64,000 bases of DNA from Alteromonas genovensis (GCF_010500895.1 NZ_JAAAWO010000012.1:1-64000), one strand, 5' to 3'. Numbered from the stretch's first letter, positions 54,358-63,913 are shown. Translations and numbers: made by a program. The notes: generated by a model from the sequence alone, not told the origin.

Positions 54358-55386
54358 GTGATTCGATTTTTTGTTCGAATTCTATTAGCTGTAATAGCCA
54401 TAGCCATGGTAATGCTTGCAAGCTGCAGTGACAAAAGTCGTCCTGTTGTGCATCTGCAGGGACAAACTATGGGCACAACGTATAACGTTAAGTACCTGGC
54501 TGATAAAGGTAAGGCGATAGAAGGTCTTCAGGCTGAGATTGATGCGCGTTTAGTTAACGTTAACAAAATGATGTCAACTTACGACCCCACGTCTGAGTTG
54601 TCGCGCTTTAATCAGTATCGTTATACCGATAATTTTGCGGTGTCTGATGATACTTTGCTTGTGGTTAATGAGGCATTGCGGCTGGCCAAATTAAGTGGCG
54701 GTGTATTAGATGTTACCGTAGGCCCGTTGGTAAACCTATGGGGGTTTGGCCCCACTAAGCGACCTGAGAAAGTGCCATCTCGCGAAGATATCGACGGTGT
54801 TCGCGATTACGTAGGTTATCAAAAATTAGGTATTACTCAGACGGGACTGAAGAAACAGCATCCTATGCTGTACGTAGACCTATCTACCATTGCTAAAGGC
54901 TTTGGTGTTGATGAAGTGGCTGAAATACTAGAGCAGTACAACATCGAAAACTACTTAGTTGAGATTGGTGGCGAGATGCGTGTTAAGGGACTACGTGGTG
55001 ATGGTAGCGAGTGGTTAATTGCCATTGAAAAGCCAGTGACTACAGAACGGGCAATTCAAAAAGTGGTGTCGATTGGAACAAACGCTGTGGCAACATCGGG
55101 TGACTATCGTAATTATTACGAAGAAGATGGCATGCGTTATTCTCATCTTATTGACCCAACAACAGGATACCCGATATCTCACAACCTAGTGTCGGTAACG
55201 GTTATCCATCCGTCATCAATGACCGCAGACGGCCTTGCCACTGCATTTAACGTGATGGGGTGGGAACAGGCTATTGAAGTGGCAGAGCAGGAAAATCTTG
55301 CTGTATTCCTCATTCGTCGCACAGACGATAGTTTTGAGGAGTATGCGTCGCCAGAATTTGATAAACTGGTCACAGTACATAATTAA
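54358..55386 (+). CDS. apbE: FMN:protein transferase ApbE (Ftp)
   Basis: A 342-residue periplasmic lipoprotein (lipobox LASC near residue 22) that attaches FMN covalently to threonine in NqrB and NqrC. Family motifs are QTMGTTYNVKYLAD, MSTYDPTSELSRFNQ, DVTVGPLVNLWGFGP, DLSTIAKGFGVDEVAE, GGEMRVKG and SGDYRNYYEEDGMRYSHLI. The GTG start has AAGGA eight bases upstream. Position between nqrF and nqrM is the classical maturation cassette. Confidence 0.96.
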   Translation: MIRFFVRILLAVIAIAMVMLASCSDKSRPVVHLQGQTMGTTYNVKYLADKGKAIEGLQAEIDARLVNVNKMMSTYDPTSELSRFNQYRYTDNFAVSDDTLLVVNEALRLAKLSGGVLDVTVGPLVNLWGFGPTKRPEKVPSREDIDGVRDYVGYQKLGITQTGLKKQHPMLYVDLSTIAKGFGVDEVAEILEQYNIENYLVEIGGEMRVKGLRGDGSEWLIAIEKPVTTERAIQKVVSIGTNAVATSGDYRNYYEEDGMRYSHLIDPTTGYPISHNLVSVTVIHPSSMTADGLATAFNVMGWEQAIEVAEQENLAVFLIRRTDDSFEEYASPEFDKLVTVHN

Positions 55387-55395
55387 GGGGTAGGT

Positions 55396-55629
55396 ATGTC
55401 TACATTTATTCTCGCATTCGGTTTCTTTTTGACCATGGTTGCTGCTATGGCCATTGGTTACCTAGTGCAGCGAAAAACTATTTCGGGAAGTTGTGGCGGG
55501 TTAGGCGCAATCGGTATAGAAAAAGCGTGTGACTGCCCAGAGCCTTGCGATCGCAAAAAGTCGCGCATGGAAAAAGAAGAAGCACGTCAGAAAAAGCTGA
55601 ATGAATGGAAGCAAAACCAAATTTTGTAG
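55396..55629 (+). CDS. nqrM: Na+-NQR maturation protein NqrM
   Basis: A 77-residue protein with one N-terminal helix (FILAFGFFLTMVAAMAIGYL) and a Cys-rich segment (GSCGGLGAIGIEKACDCPEP, then CDRKK) with four to five cysteines, the DUF539/NqrM signature. NqrM is needed to deliver iron to the NqrD/NqrE cysteine centre. It starts nine bases after apbE; a terminator closes the operon. Confidence 0.95.
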   Translation: MSTFILAFGFFLTMVAAMAIGYLVQRKTISGSCGGLGAIGIEKACDCPEPCDRKKSRMEKEEARQKKLNEWKQNQIL

Positions 55630-55668
55630 GTTAATACGCGACCTAACAACTTTTCCTAAATGAATAAA

Positions 55669-55697
55669 GCCGCTAGTCATCACTAGCGGCTTTTTTG
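55669..55697 (+). terminator. Terminator of the nqr operon
   Basis: Stem GCCGCTAGT/ACTAGCGGC (55669-55677 with 55682-55690) has a four-base loop and six T. Confidence 0.93.
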
Positions 55698-55789
55698 TAT
55701 CGGTTTTATTTCAAGTTACTTTTAAGTTCATATACTATCTCTTAATAAATATTACCTTATGAATATGTTGATACTAAAGAAGAGTATTT

Positions 55790-56260
55790 ATGAAGTTAGG
55801 TGAAAAAGGGTTTACCCTTATCGAGTTGATTGTTGTAATCGTTGTTTTAGGGATCCTCGCAGTGACTGCAGTGCCTCGATTAGTAGACTTAGGACGTGAT
55901 GGTCGAATTGCCACCCTTGAAGCTGCAGAGGGATCAATGAAAACGGCGTCGGATCTTGTCAATTATAAGGCCAGGCTCGAAAATAAAACCGATTGCAACT
56001 TAGACCCGACTGTAGAACTTGCCGGACAAACTATTACCCTACGCTGTGGCTTCCCGTGCCCTCACCCAAGCGGTATTGAAAGGGCGATGGATGTAAGCGA
56101 AGGATTAACTTGGGGTGGAGGCAATTGTTCAGGTAGGTTGGGAAATATCAACCTTACATTAGATGAGGCTCCAGACCCTGCAAATTGCAGAGTGAGATAT
56201 GCAGCTGCTCGTTCAGCTGATTCAAAACCTATCATTAGTCTAACAACCAGCGGCTGTTAG
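55790..56260 (+). CDS. Type II secretion/MSHA-like prepilin, orphan
   Basis: A 156-residue pilin-like protein. The prepilin peptidase site is GEKG|FTLIELIVVIVVLGILAV, with the glycine before Phe and Glu at mature position 5, followed by a hydrophobic helix and VPRLVDLGRDGR. The globular part has six cysteines (DCNLDP, RCGFPCPH, GGNCSGR, ANCRVR and the C-terminal GC). The sequence after the helix resembles MshA. No assembly ATPase, platform protein or peptidase gene is adjacent, so it must use machinery elsewhere. The gene lies between nqrM and dinB. Confidence 0.85.
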   Translation: MKLGEKGFTLIELIVVIVVLGILAVTAVPRLVDLGRDGRIATLEAAEGSMKTASDLVNYKARLENKTDCNLDPTVELAGQTITLRCGFPCPHPSGIERAMDVSEGLTWGGGNCSGRLGNINLTLDEAPDPANCRVRYAAARSADSKPIISLTTSGC

Positions 56261-56327
56261 AAACCTTATCATTTAATCTTCAAAGCGCACGTCTCACTGG
56301 ATTAAGTCTTCGCTAGTCGCTACTATA

Positions 56328-56343
56328 CTGTCTATATGTACAG
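56328..56343 (+). promoter_or_regulatory. LexA box upstream of dinB
   Basis: CTGTCTATATGTACAG fits the gammaproteobacterial SOS consensus (CTGT-N8-ACAG with an AT-rich centre), 53 bases before the dinB start codon. Predicts repression by LexA and induction on DNA damage. Confidence 0.88.
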
Positions 56344-56395
56344 TTTGGTATTAGCATACACTTATCAGCATCCTAGTACCGCAATGCGAGTTTAA

Positions 56396-57466
56396 ATGCG
56401 AAAAATCATCCACGTTGATATGGATTGTTTTTATGCCGCAGTGGAAATGCGGGATAATCCTGCGCTTAAGAATATTCCCATCGCGATAGGGGGGAGTTCT
56501 GATCGCAGAGGCGTGATTTCAACGTGTAACTATCCGGCAAGAAAATATGGCGTGCGTAGTGCAATGGCTACCGCTTATGCCATGAAGCTGTGCCCAAATC
56601 TTACCTTAGTAAAAGGCCGCATGGACGTTTACGCCAGCGAGTCTCAAAAAATTCGTAAAATATTTTCTGACTACACAGACTTAGTAGAGCCATTGTCATT
56701 AGATGAAGCATACCTTGATGTGACTAACAGTCAGTTTTGCGGCGGCAGCGCCACATTAATAGCTGAAGAGATCCGCGCAAGAATCGAAAGCGAATTAGGT
56801 CTAACCGCATCAGCAGGGGTCGCCCCATGTAAGTTCGTTGCAAAGGTAGCGAGTGATGAAAACAAACCCGACGGCATTTGTGTTATTACGCCGGATAATC
56901 TTGATGAGTTTGTTCGCAATATGCCCCTCAAGAAGATACCTGGAGTGGGTAAAGTGACAATGCAAAAATTAGCGCGCATGGGGCTCAACATTTGTAACGA
57001 TGTGCGCCAGTATCCGTTTGAACGAATACAGAAAGAGCTTGGAAAGTTTGGCAGCGTATTGTGGGAAAGGGCCCATGGCATCGACGAGCGCGAATTGTCG
57101 GTGTCTCGCGAGCGAAAATCAATTGGTGTAGAGCGTACCTTAAGTGACGATATTCAAACGATTGAACAGTGCAAGGCATTCCTTCCCCATTTACTCGAAA
57201 AGCTCCACGATCGCATGGAAAATCACAAGAAAAGAACCGGGAAGCCTGTGCGTTTAAGAACACAGGGCGTTAAGCTTAAGTTTAATGATTTTCAGCTGAC
57301 TACCGTTGAGCATCGACATGCCATGCTTGAAGAGCATTATTTTGCAACGCTGATGGAAGAGGCGTTCGAGCGGGCCAACGGACGGGGAATTCGCCTGGTG
57401 GGGATACACATAGGCTTAGCTGCCCATCAATCAACACAGCAATTGATCTTACCCTTTGACGATTAA
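56396..57466 (+). CDS. dinB: DNA polymerase IV
   Basis: A 356-residue Y-family translesion polymerase. Palm motifs are [17 protein letters not shown] (first Asp) and [11 protein letters not shown] (Asp-Glu), with [22 protein letters not shown] ([18 protein letters not shown]) and the helix-hairpin-helix [20 protein letters not shown]. The C-terminal little-finger domain ends QQLILPFDD, whose QLxLxF-like tail is the beta-clamp binding motif. It copies past lesions with low fidelity. A LexA box precedes the gene. Confidence 0.96.
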   Translation: MRKIIHVDMDCFYAAVEMRDNPALKNIPIAIGGSSDRRGVISTCNYPARKYGVRSAMATAYAMKLCPNLTLVKGRMDVYASESQKIRKIFSDYTDLVEPLSLDEAYLDVTNSQFCGGSATLIAEEIRARIESELGLTASAGVAPCKFVAKVASDENKPDGICVITPDNLDEFVRNMPLKKIPGVGKVTMQKLARMGLNICNDVRQYPFERIQKELGKFGSVLWERAHGIDERELSVSRERKSIGVERTLSDDIQTIEQCKAFLPHLLEKLHDRMENHKKRTGKPVRLRTQGVKLKFNDFQLTTVEHRHAMLEEHYFATLMEEAFERANGRGIRLVGIHIGLAAHQSTQQLILPFDD

Positions 57467-57582
57467 CGCCAAGCCAGCCAAGCTAAGCAAATAGAGCTAA
57501 GCCAAAAGAGCTAAGCAAAAAGAGCCAAGCCATCTAACAAACTCAATTACATGATAAAGCTAGCTAAGAATAAGGACCCACA

Positions 57583-57831
57583 ATGGAAACGAAACAGCTC
57601 ATTACGCCAGGCCGCTACAAGCATTACAAAGGCAATATGTACGATGTGTATGAGATTGCCACACACTCAGAAGATGAATCGAAACTGGTGGTATACAGGC
57701 CTTGTTACGGCGAACGTGCGCTGTGGGTTCGCCCTCTCGATATGTTTACAGAAACAGTAGAGCGTGACGGAAAGGAAGTCTTGCGCTTTGCTTATATGGG
57801 CGATATTCCCGACGGCGAAAAAATGATCTAA
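57583..57831 (+). CDS. DUF1653 domain protein
   Basis: An 82-residue protein: ITPGRYKHYKGNMYDVYEIA, THSEDESKLVVYRPCYGERA, LWVRPLDMFTETVERDGKEV and RFAYMGD, the whole DUF1653 fold. Function unknown; relatives are small cytoplasmic beta-rich proteins. AAGGAC lies eight bases before the ATG. The gap from dinB (57467-57550) contains a degenerate GAGCTAAGC tandem run. Confidence 0.9.
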   Translation: METKQLITPGRYKHYKGNMYDVYEIATHSEDESKLVVYRPCYGERALWVRPLDMFTETVERDGKEVLRFAYMGDIPDGEKMI

Positions 57832-58064
57832 TACGTCGATTTAGCCATAGTGAATGCATAGTCAATTTTATGCTTAATATCGGCCATTAGTTAATGCTAG
57901 TTAAGGTTAATCGTCCGACATCGTTAGCATCTAATAAGCAATGCCAATCAAGCTGTTACATTTTAGTAAGCGATATAATGGTTGTGCCAAATTAATAGCG
58001 TTAAACGCCAGAGTATTTGAATTACAGCATTGCAAGTATAGGTTACCCACCCAAGGAAATAAGA

Positions 58065-58964
58065 ATGAAAACAATCAATAAAACATCGACACATTCACTG
58101 TCGGTAATAGCGGCGGCACTAGTTGCACTATCGACAGTAGCGTTACCAACTTCTGTATCATTTGCACAAGATAGATTTGCAAACGTGGAAGTAAAAGCGA
58201 CACCTATTAAAGGTGCTGTGCATATGCTAACGGGAATGGGCGGTAATATCGGTGTTTCTGCAGGTGACGATGGCGTACTTATTATTGATGATCAGTTTGC
58301 TCCGCTTGCGGAAAAAATTGCCGCACAACTTGGCGAGCTTGGCAGCGACAAACCTAAGTATGTGATAAACACCCATTATCACGGTGACCATACAGGCTCG
58401 AATGCGTTTTTCCACAGCCACAAAGGTGCCACCATATTTGCTCACGAAAATGTGCGGGTGCGTCTAGCCGGAGACGAGAACGTTGAGCCTGACGCTTTGC
58501 CAACGATAACCTACGAAGACGGTATCAAAATATATTTTAACAACGAGACGGTACATGTGATGCATCTTCCTGTGGGTCATACCGACGGTGACAGTGTTGT
58601 ATGGTTCGAACAGCCTAATGTTATGCATACAGGCGACTTATTTTTCAATGGCATGTTTCCCTATATAGACCAAGGTGCAGGCGGCAATGTAGTAGGGTAT
58701 ATGGAGTCTGTGCAGCATTTACTGACAAAAATAGACGATAGCACCATGATTATTCCTGGTCACGGTGGTGTAGGCACTAAGGCGGAATATACGACGTTCC
58801 TTAACATGATCAGTGAAACATTTGATTATGTAAAAGCCCTTAAGCAAGAGGGTAAGAGCCTTGATGAGGTAAAAGCTATGGGGCTTGAAGAGAAGTGGGC
58901 TAAATGGAGTTGGAACTTCATTAACGAAGAAAAATGGATCAGCACGCTTTATAACGACGCCTAG
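58065..58964 (+). CDS. Secreted metallo-beta-lactamase-fold hydrolase
   Basis: A 299-residue protein with a Sec signal peptide (MKTINKTSTHSLSVIAAALV, cleavage near SFAQD); the ATG at 58065 after AAGGAAATAAGA is preferred over one 48 bases upstream. The mature enzyme has the zinc motif NTHYHGDHTGSN (His104-x-His-x-Asp-His), a second His in LPVGHTDGDSVVW, HTGDLFFNG (Asp) and PGHGG (His). The fold is shared by beta-lactamases, quorum quenchers, sulfur dioxygenases and SoxH-like proteins. This subgroup (MLTGMGGNIGVSAGDDGVLI) is usually annotated only as MBL-fold hydrolase. Substrate unknown, periplasmic location likely. Confidence 0.9.
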   Translation: MKTINKTSTHSLSVIAAALVALSTVALPTSVSFAQDRFANVEVKATPIKGAVHMLTGMGGNIGVSAGDDGVLIIDDQFAPLAEKIAAQLGELGSDKPKYVINTHYHGDHTGSNAFFHSHKGATIFAHENVRVRLAGDENVEPDALPTITYEDGIKIYFNNETVHVMHLPVGHTDGDSVVWFEQPNVMHTGDLFFNGMFPYIDQGAGGNVVGYMESVQHLLTKIDDSTMIIPGHGGVGTKAEYTTFLNMISETFDYVKALKQEGKSLDEVKAMGLEEKWAKWSWNFINEEKWISTLYNDA

Positions 58965-59162
58965 CATTAATATCAGTCCGCATAGATAATTACCACTCAG
59001 CGAGACTAAAAATATTCGTAATCGCAGCGTGTTACCGCAGGTGCAGTGGTTCTACATCAAGGCAACACGCACGAATACTTCTCGTTACTTCCCTTGCCGA
59101 TGTTCCAGTACGCAGGCAAGGGAGCCATTAGTAAAAAGCAGTTCCTTCAAACAATTCACAAC

Positions 59163-59609
59163 TTATAAATAAAGCATTTCGTCGCGAGTGGGAGCAAGCA
59201 CTCTTAGCACTTTGTTTTGCAGCGGGTGGGGCACGTCTGCCTTGTTCATTGCATTAATCAACAAGTCGACGGTGCGGTTAAAGTCGGCTTCAGTAATATT
59301 CATACCACCGTGCACTTGCTCCATGGTATCGCCTGAATACTCGCAGGGGCCGCCGGTGCGATGGCATATTTGTTCACTTAATTTATCGATAAAGCGATTA
59401 ATATCTGCGCCATCGAAATAGGCGAGAATAACGGGGTCGCGCTCAATCTCAACAACAAAGTTTTCCACTATCTCCTCTACCTTTTTACTGCCGCCCAGCT
59501 CTGCGTATACGCTTGATGATGGGTTCTGGCCACCAACGTTGGTAGAGCAGCCACTTAAGCCAATAATTGCTACAAAACTGATGAGGGGGAAAATACGCGT
59601 TATCAACAT
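59163..59609 (-). CDS. Lipidated group 1 truncated haemoglobin
   Basis: A 148-residue protein. The chosen ATG at 59609 gives a lipoprotein signal MLITRIFPLISFVAIIGLSG followed by Cys21; a start at 59630 would overlap the DUF3034 gene by 17 bases and add seven residues. The mature part is a truncated globin: YAELGGSKKVEEIVENFVVE, AYFDGADINRFIDKLSEQIC, the haem-proximal TGGPCEYSGDTMEQVHGGMN with His100 and DFNRTVDLLINAM. Such globins bind oxygen or NO. Membrane lipidation of this family is unusual and suggests a periplasmic role with the redox and c-di-GMP genes of the cluster. Confidence 0.85.
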   Translation of the reverse strand: MLITRIFPLISFVAIIGLSGCSTNVGGQNPSSSVYAELGGSKKVEEIVENFVVEIERDPVILAYFDGADINRFIDKLSEQICHRTGGPCEYSGDTMEQVHGGMNITEADFNRTVDLLINAMNKADVPHPLQNKVLRVLAPTRDEMLYL

Positions 59610-59613
59610 GATG

Positions 59614-60459
59614 TCACCATAATTGGCCATTTATTGAGAGATACAGGCCGTTTTGATCTTGTGCACCTGCCATACTGCCAAGTTCAGCCCAAGCAAGGGT
59701 AAGCGCAACGTGTTTGTTGGGGATGTAGCTAACAAAGTAGTCTACCCAATCATCTTCACCTAAACCTAAGTTATCAGGTTTCTGACGATATTCTGCGCCA
59801 ATGGCAACGCTGCGCGAGAGCAATATGCCTGCTGAGGCTTCAAGCATAACTTCATAATCATTGTTTTCAGCACCGCCAAACCCCAGTAAACCAAGCTGGT
59901 TGGCTTTAGTAGCTCGCGCCGTCACATTCCACACCGCATTGAAACCTGCTACAGCACCTAGATGAATCTTAGTAGCGGCAATGTAATAGTCGGTACCGTT
60001 TGATGATGAGTCAGCGCCAAGTAGCTCTGCAATTGCACCATCTTCAAGTCGTTTGTGTTGAAGACCAATACTGACTTGGGGTAAACGAGAGTAAACCGCA
60101 TCTCCGTAAAGGCGGTATTTCACCCCAAATATATTTTGCCTTATGTCGCCGCCAAGCTGTTTTAGGTCAAAGCGTTGGTGGGCTGCACTAATTTCGATAC
60201 GGTCGTAAAAAGAAGCAGACACACCCATAACATTCAGACGATAGTCGTCAAGGTCAACCTGTGTCATCACAGCATTAACAGAGACTTGGTCTTGGGTATC
60301 GTAGCCGGCTAGCGTTGCCCAGGGAACTATTCCGCCTCCGCCAGAGCCTTCAACTTGGATAAGCCCTGCAGTGCCAAGCAATTTACCGTCGCCAGCGAGC
60401 GCTTCATTATTAGAAGCAATCAATAAAAGGGCGCATAACATCGCCGCACAGTGTCTCAT
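59614..60459 (-). CDS. DUF3034 family outer-membrane-like protein
   Basis: A 281-residue protein with a signal peptide (MRHCAAMLCALLLIASNNEA, then LAGDGKLLG). The remaining sequence alternates as amphipathic strands, starting GTAGLIQVEGSGGGGIVPWA and ending GLYLSINGQLW, with a terminal aromatic residue. This fits a small barrel. DUF3034 genes are conserved next to the cupredoxin-like and GGDEF/EAL genes; function unknown. It overlaps the upstream GGDEF/EAL gene by four bases (ATGA), so the two are translationally coupled. Confidence 0.87.
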   Translation of the reverse strand: MRHCAAMLCALLLIASNNEALAGDGKLLGTAGLIQVEGSGGGGIVPWATLAGYDTQDQVSVNAVMTQVDLDDYRLNVMGVSASFYDRIEISAAHQRFDLKQLGGDIRQNIFGVKYRLYGDAVYSRLPQVSIGLQHKRLEDGAIAELLGADSSSNGTDYYIAATKIHLGAVAGFNAVWNVTARATKANQLGLLGFGGAENNDYEVMLEASAGILLSRSVAIGAEYRQKPDNLGLGEDDWVDYFVSYIPNKHVALTLAWAELGSMAGAQDQNGLYLSINGQLW

Positions 60460-62783
60460 TGTGATATCCAGTCAGTGTTTTTGTTGTCTTTGTACCATTG
60501 CATAAATTGCTCTACTGGTACAGGGCGAGAGATAAAATAGCCCTGGGCATAATTACACCCCCATTGATTAAGCAACGACAGACTAGGCAGGGTTTCAACG
60601 CCCTCGGCAATCACCTTTAAGTCAAAGTTATGCGCCAAATCGATGATTGTTTTTACTATCTGTTGGTCACTTTGATTTTTGTCTAAATTCAGTACAAAGC
60701 TTTTATCTATTTTGAGTTCGTTTACCGGTAAGCTTTTTAAATACGACAATGATGAATAACCGGTGCCGAAATCATCGATTGCCAGAGTAAACCCCGCCTC
60801 CCTGTACAAACCAAGTTCACTGTACACCCCCTGTGCATCACTGACTAGATCACTCTCGGTTATTTCAAAGGCAAGTTGAGTGGGTGAGAGCCCGGCTTCT
60901 GCAATACGAGATTTTATTTGTGGTAGTAATGACTTATTCAATATATCTTTGGCGGATAAATTAATGGCAACGCACACATCTACGTTGTTATCCACCAATG
61001 TCTTAGTGTCGTTAATGGCGCGTTTAATTACCCAGTCGGTAACCGCCCCTATTAGCCCTGCCTGTTCGGCAACTGATATAAACTCATCAGGGCCCACAAA
61101 TCCAAGGGTTTTGCTGGTCCAGCGCATTAATGCTTCCGCATGACTTATCGAGCTACTGTCTAAGCATAACTTGGGCTGATAAACCAAGGAAAGTTCAGGG
61201 CTATCTCGGTGCAAAGCCTGCTTTAATTCGGTAATGATGCTAATACGCCGCGTGTATTCAGCGTCGAAATCTGGGCTGTAGCGAACGCGGTGCTCTGGTA
61301 AATGGCGAGCGTGGTCTAATGTAATCGCGAGGCGTTTTAGTAGGGTCGATGAGTCATCGGCGTCTTCAGGGCAGTGTAATTGACCAAAAGACAGCTTCAA
61401 TGTAATCACAACATTTTCTGCGTAAATAGGCGCTTCAAGTTCAGTTTGAATCGAGGCTAAGTCGTTACCGCTGAGTCTAGATTTGGGCATCCACAAAAAC
61501 TCACCACCACTTAGTCTTGCCGCCTCACCGCCAAGCTTCTCTAAGCGCCCCGAGAGAGTATGCAAGCAAAAATCGCCGTTGCTATAGCCAAATACATCAT
61601 TCACATTTCGAAAGCGAAGAATGTTTATTCCAATGACGCTAAAAGACTCTTTGTTACTCAACTTTTTCTCGATGACATCAGAAATATGATAGCGGTTAAC
61701 TAAGCCAGTTAGGAGGTCGTGTCTGGCTTGAAATTGAATTTGTTTCTCACGCATTTGAATATTGCTTTGCATTGACTGAAAAGAGTCAGAAAGCGCCGCG
61801 ATTTCTGTTGTGTGAGAAGTAACAAACGTTTTGTGGTTGTACATACCCGCCGCTATCTCTTGCGATATTGTAGATAAACGGCGAAGGGGCCGTGATATCC
61901 GTTTGGCAAACAACGCGGCAATAATTAGCGAGATCGCAAGAAGCAGGGCGGCAATGATGCTAATTTGCTTTTGCAGTTTGGCAAATTCGGTTAACAGCGT
62001 TTGAGCGCTCTCTGAAAGCTCTAGGGTTATTTTTGTATCACTATCGCTAAACAATGGTATGTACTGCGTAATGAGCTGTGCTTGGTTTGAGGGGATAAAA
62101 GATAACCAAGACAGCTCGTCTACGCCGTTTACACGTTTATAATTTTCTTGAGCGTCACTCAGCGTACTTTGCTTAAAAATGATGCTGTCTTGTTTTTCTG
62201 CCACAATTGCGACATCAGACAACGTAATTGATTTCAAACGCGCTAAAACGGGTTCATCGATTTTAAAGCCAATAGCAGCGATAGCGATGGGGTTGGGCGC
62301 TTCAACAAGTAAAAGTAACACTTGATAAAGCTCATTATTCACTACAATAAATGCATTCTGGCCACCCTGTTGTAGCGCATTTTGCACTAGTTGAGGGTGG
62401 GGGAATTGCTGTCCCGATTGTAATCCTTTAGAGGTGCTGCTGGTAATACTGCCCGACAGCGATAGCAACGCCATCACGTCTGCGCCAACTCGGTTACCGT
62501 GATTTTCTAATGTACTTGTAATGGTGGCGTTATCTTGAGATGCTACTGCGCTTTTAAAGCCGAAATCATCGGTAAGTACTCTTGCGTTGGTAAACAACTG
62601 TTCTTCACGGTTACTGAAAACCTCTGCTACCACGTAGCGTGCAACCTCAAGACTCTCTGCTAATTCGCGCTTGGCATGTTCAGTGGTCGACGACCACACG
62701 CTCAACAGTATGGCTAGCGTTGACAGCAAGACAAGCCCTGCCGCGAGTCTAAATACGTGTTGATTGAGAGAATAAGACTTCAA
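60456..62783 (-). CDS. Membrane GGDEF-EAL protein with periplasmic sensor and HAMP
   Basis: A 775-residue protein: TM1 (about 12-32), a periplasmic sensor of about 240 residues, TM2 (about 272-292), HAMP (295-345), a GGDEF-type domain (350-505) and an EAL domain (525-765). The cyclase motif reads SGGEF at 425-429 and lacks the usual fourth acidic position, so activity is doubtful. The EAL domain keeps HAEALMRW (550-552), AINLSAKDIL, FEITESDLV, IDDFGTGYSSLSYLK and LKIDKSFVLN, predicting c-di-GMP hydrolysis controlled by a periplasmic signal. It is coupled by a four-base overlap to the DUF3034 gene. Confidence 0.92.
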   Translation of the reverse strand: MKSYSLNQHVFRLAAGLVLLSTLAILLSVWSSTTEHAKRELAESLEVARYVVAEVFSNREEQLFTNARVLTDDFGFKSAVASQDNATITSTLENHGNRVGADVMALLSLSGSITSSTSKGLQSGQQFPHPQLVQNALQQGGQNAFIVVNNELYQVLLLLVEAPNPIAIAAIGFKIDEPVLARLKSITLSDVAIVAEKQDSIIFKQSTLSDAQENYKRVNGVDELSWLSFIPSNQAQLITQYIPLFSDSDTKITLELSESAQTLLTEFAKLQKQISIIAALLLAISLIIAALFAKRISRPLRRLSTISQEIAAGMYNHKTFVTSHTTEIAALSDSFQSMQSNIQMREKQIQFQARHDLLTGLVNRYHISDVIEKKLSNKESFSVIGINILRFRNVNDVFGYSNGDFCLHTLSGRLEKLGGEAARLSGGEFLWMPKSRLSGNDLASIQTELEAPIYAENVVITLKLSFGQLHCPEDADDSSTLLKRLAITLDHARHLPEHRVRYSPDFDAEYTRRISIITELKQALHRDSPELSLVYQPKLCLDSSSISHAEALMRWTSKTLGFVGPDEFISVAEQAGLIGAVTDWVIKRAINDTKTLVDNNVDVCVAINLSAKDILNKSLLPQIKSRIAEAGLSPTQLAFEITESDLVSDAQGVYSELGLYREAGFTLAIDDFGTGYSSLSYLKSLPVNELKIDKSFVLNLDKNQSDQQIVKTIIDLAHNFDLKVIAEGVETLPSLSLLNQWGCNYAQGYFISRPVPVEQFMQWYKDNKNTDWISQ

Positions 62784-62791
62784 TGGTTACC

Positions 62792-63526
62792 TCAACCGCC
62801 AAACCGGCTAGCACCGAAAGTACGCTTTTTGGTCGGCGGAGCGCGGCGGACTAACTTAACGCTCGCAATAGAGGTACTGTCGCTCTCTTCTAGCATTACT
62901 TTCACTTTTAGGCTGCCATCTATCGATAAGTCTTTGTGCCACACTATCACAGATTCAGGCACTAACTGGTCAAAGCTCGCTATGCCGTTACTGTCAGACA
63001 CGCTAGTTATTTCTCCATCTGACACGTAAATATGCCCTACCATACCGTCATGTATATTACAGCCAAGTGTGCCAATACCTGCCTTATCAAACAGAACAGG
63101 ATCGACATTTGAGCCTTTATACAGCTTTATTTCGAACGGTTTAGTGGGGGAGAAACTATAAACGTGATGACGTATATCATCACTGTTGGGAAATTTGACC
63201 CTTTGGCCTTTTTGAATGGCGATTACACGAGGTAAAAACTGCTTATCTACTTGGTCCATGATGGCCACCTGCTCACCATCGCTTTGAATACTGCCCGTAG
63301 CAGCGTGCTTTGCAGTTTCTTGATGAGTGGTGGCAGTTACGCTGGGGGACGTGTTTAGCTCGTTGGGTACAGGGAGAAATGCGACCACAGCATTGCTGAC
63401 AGGCTTATTGTTTTGGTCGACAACGGTCACCGTGCTGGTAGCTGCAGCGCAGGACAGTGAAAAGCTCAACGTAAAAAGTAACGCATAATTCAACAACGTT
63501 CGAAATTCAACAACTTTTTTAACCAT
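62792..63526 (-). CDS. Cupredoxin-like methylamine-utilisation-type protein
   Basis: A 244-residue exported protein starting at the ATG at 63526 after AGGAAG; an upstream start would add 21 residues and hide the signal peptide. The signal is NYALLFTLSFSLSCAAA. The middle is a plastocyanin-like domain with the type 1 copper set: His in SDDIRHHVYSFSP and Cys, His and Met in TLGCNIHDGMVGHIYVS. Relatives are annotated as methylamine utilisation proteins, but no mau gene is present. The tail (KLVRRAPPTKKRTFGASRFG) is basic. It leads the minus-strand cluster, nine bases before the GGDEF/EAL gene. Confidence 0.87.
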   Translation of the reverse strand: MVKKVVEFRTLLNYALLFTLSFSLSCAAATSTVTVVDQNNKPVSNAVVAFLPVPNELNTSPSVTATTHQETAKHAATGSIQSDGEQVAIMDQVDKQFLPRVIAIQKGQRVKFPNSDDIRHHVYSFSPTKPFEIKLYKGSNVDPVLFDKAGIGTLGCNIHDGMVGHIYVSDGEITSVSDSNGIASFDQLVPESVIVWHKDLSIDGSLKVKVMLEESDSTSIASVKLVRRAPPTKKRTFGASRFGG

Positions 63527-63694
63527 GGCTTCTTCCTTTCGTTGTTTTGGTTTTACTAAACATAGCAGTATTTGTACTTCTACGTACATTAAAAACTAAA
63601 CAATATTACGACGTTGATTGAACGCTAGTTATTAATTTAAATCAAATAAAACAGATGAAACACCTAGTAGCACGTTCTTTATGTAAAATCGGTG

Positions 63695-63913
63695 CTACTT
63701 TATAAATGTCTGTATGTAAAGCTGCTCTACCTTGTCTCTCGCCCACTGAGTTTTGCGTAAAAATTTAAGCGACGATTTAATCGAGGGATCGTTATTAAAG
63801 CAATTAATTCGAATGCGATAGTACAACCCTTCCCATCCGTAACGTTCGTGCAGATGAGTGACGACTTTCTCGAGGGTGAGTCCGTGAAGGGGGTTATTTG
63901 GTTGTTCAGTCAT
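63695..63913 (-). CDS. VF530/DUF2132 family DNA-binding-like protein
   Basis: A 72-residue protein starting [20 protein letters not shown] and including [39 protein letters not shown] and LYIQTFIK. This is the complete VF530 family, whose solved Vibrio member has a fold related to DNA-binding SAP/HeH-like domains. The start is set at the internal Met because family members begin there; a longer frame adds 14 residues. The region beyond 63913 to the window end shows no further gene. Confidence 0.9.
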   Translation of the reverse strand: MTEQPNNPLHGLTLEKVVTHLHERYGWEGLYYRIRINCFNNDPSIKSSLKFLRKTQWARDKVEQLYIQTFIK

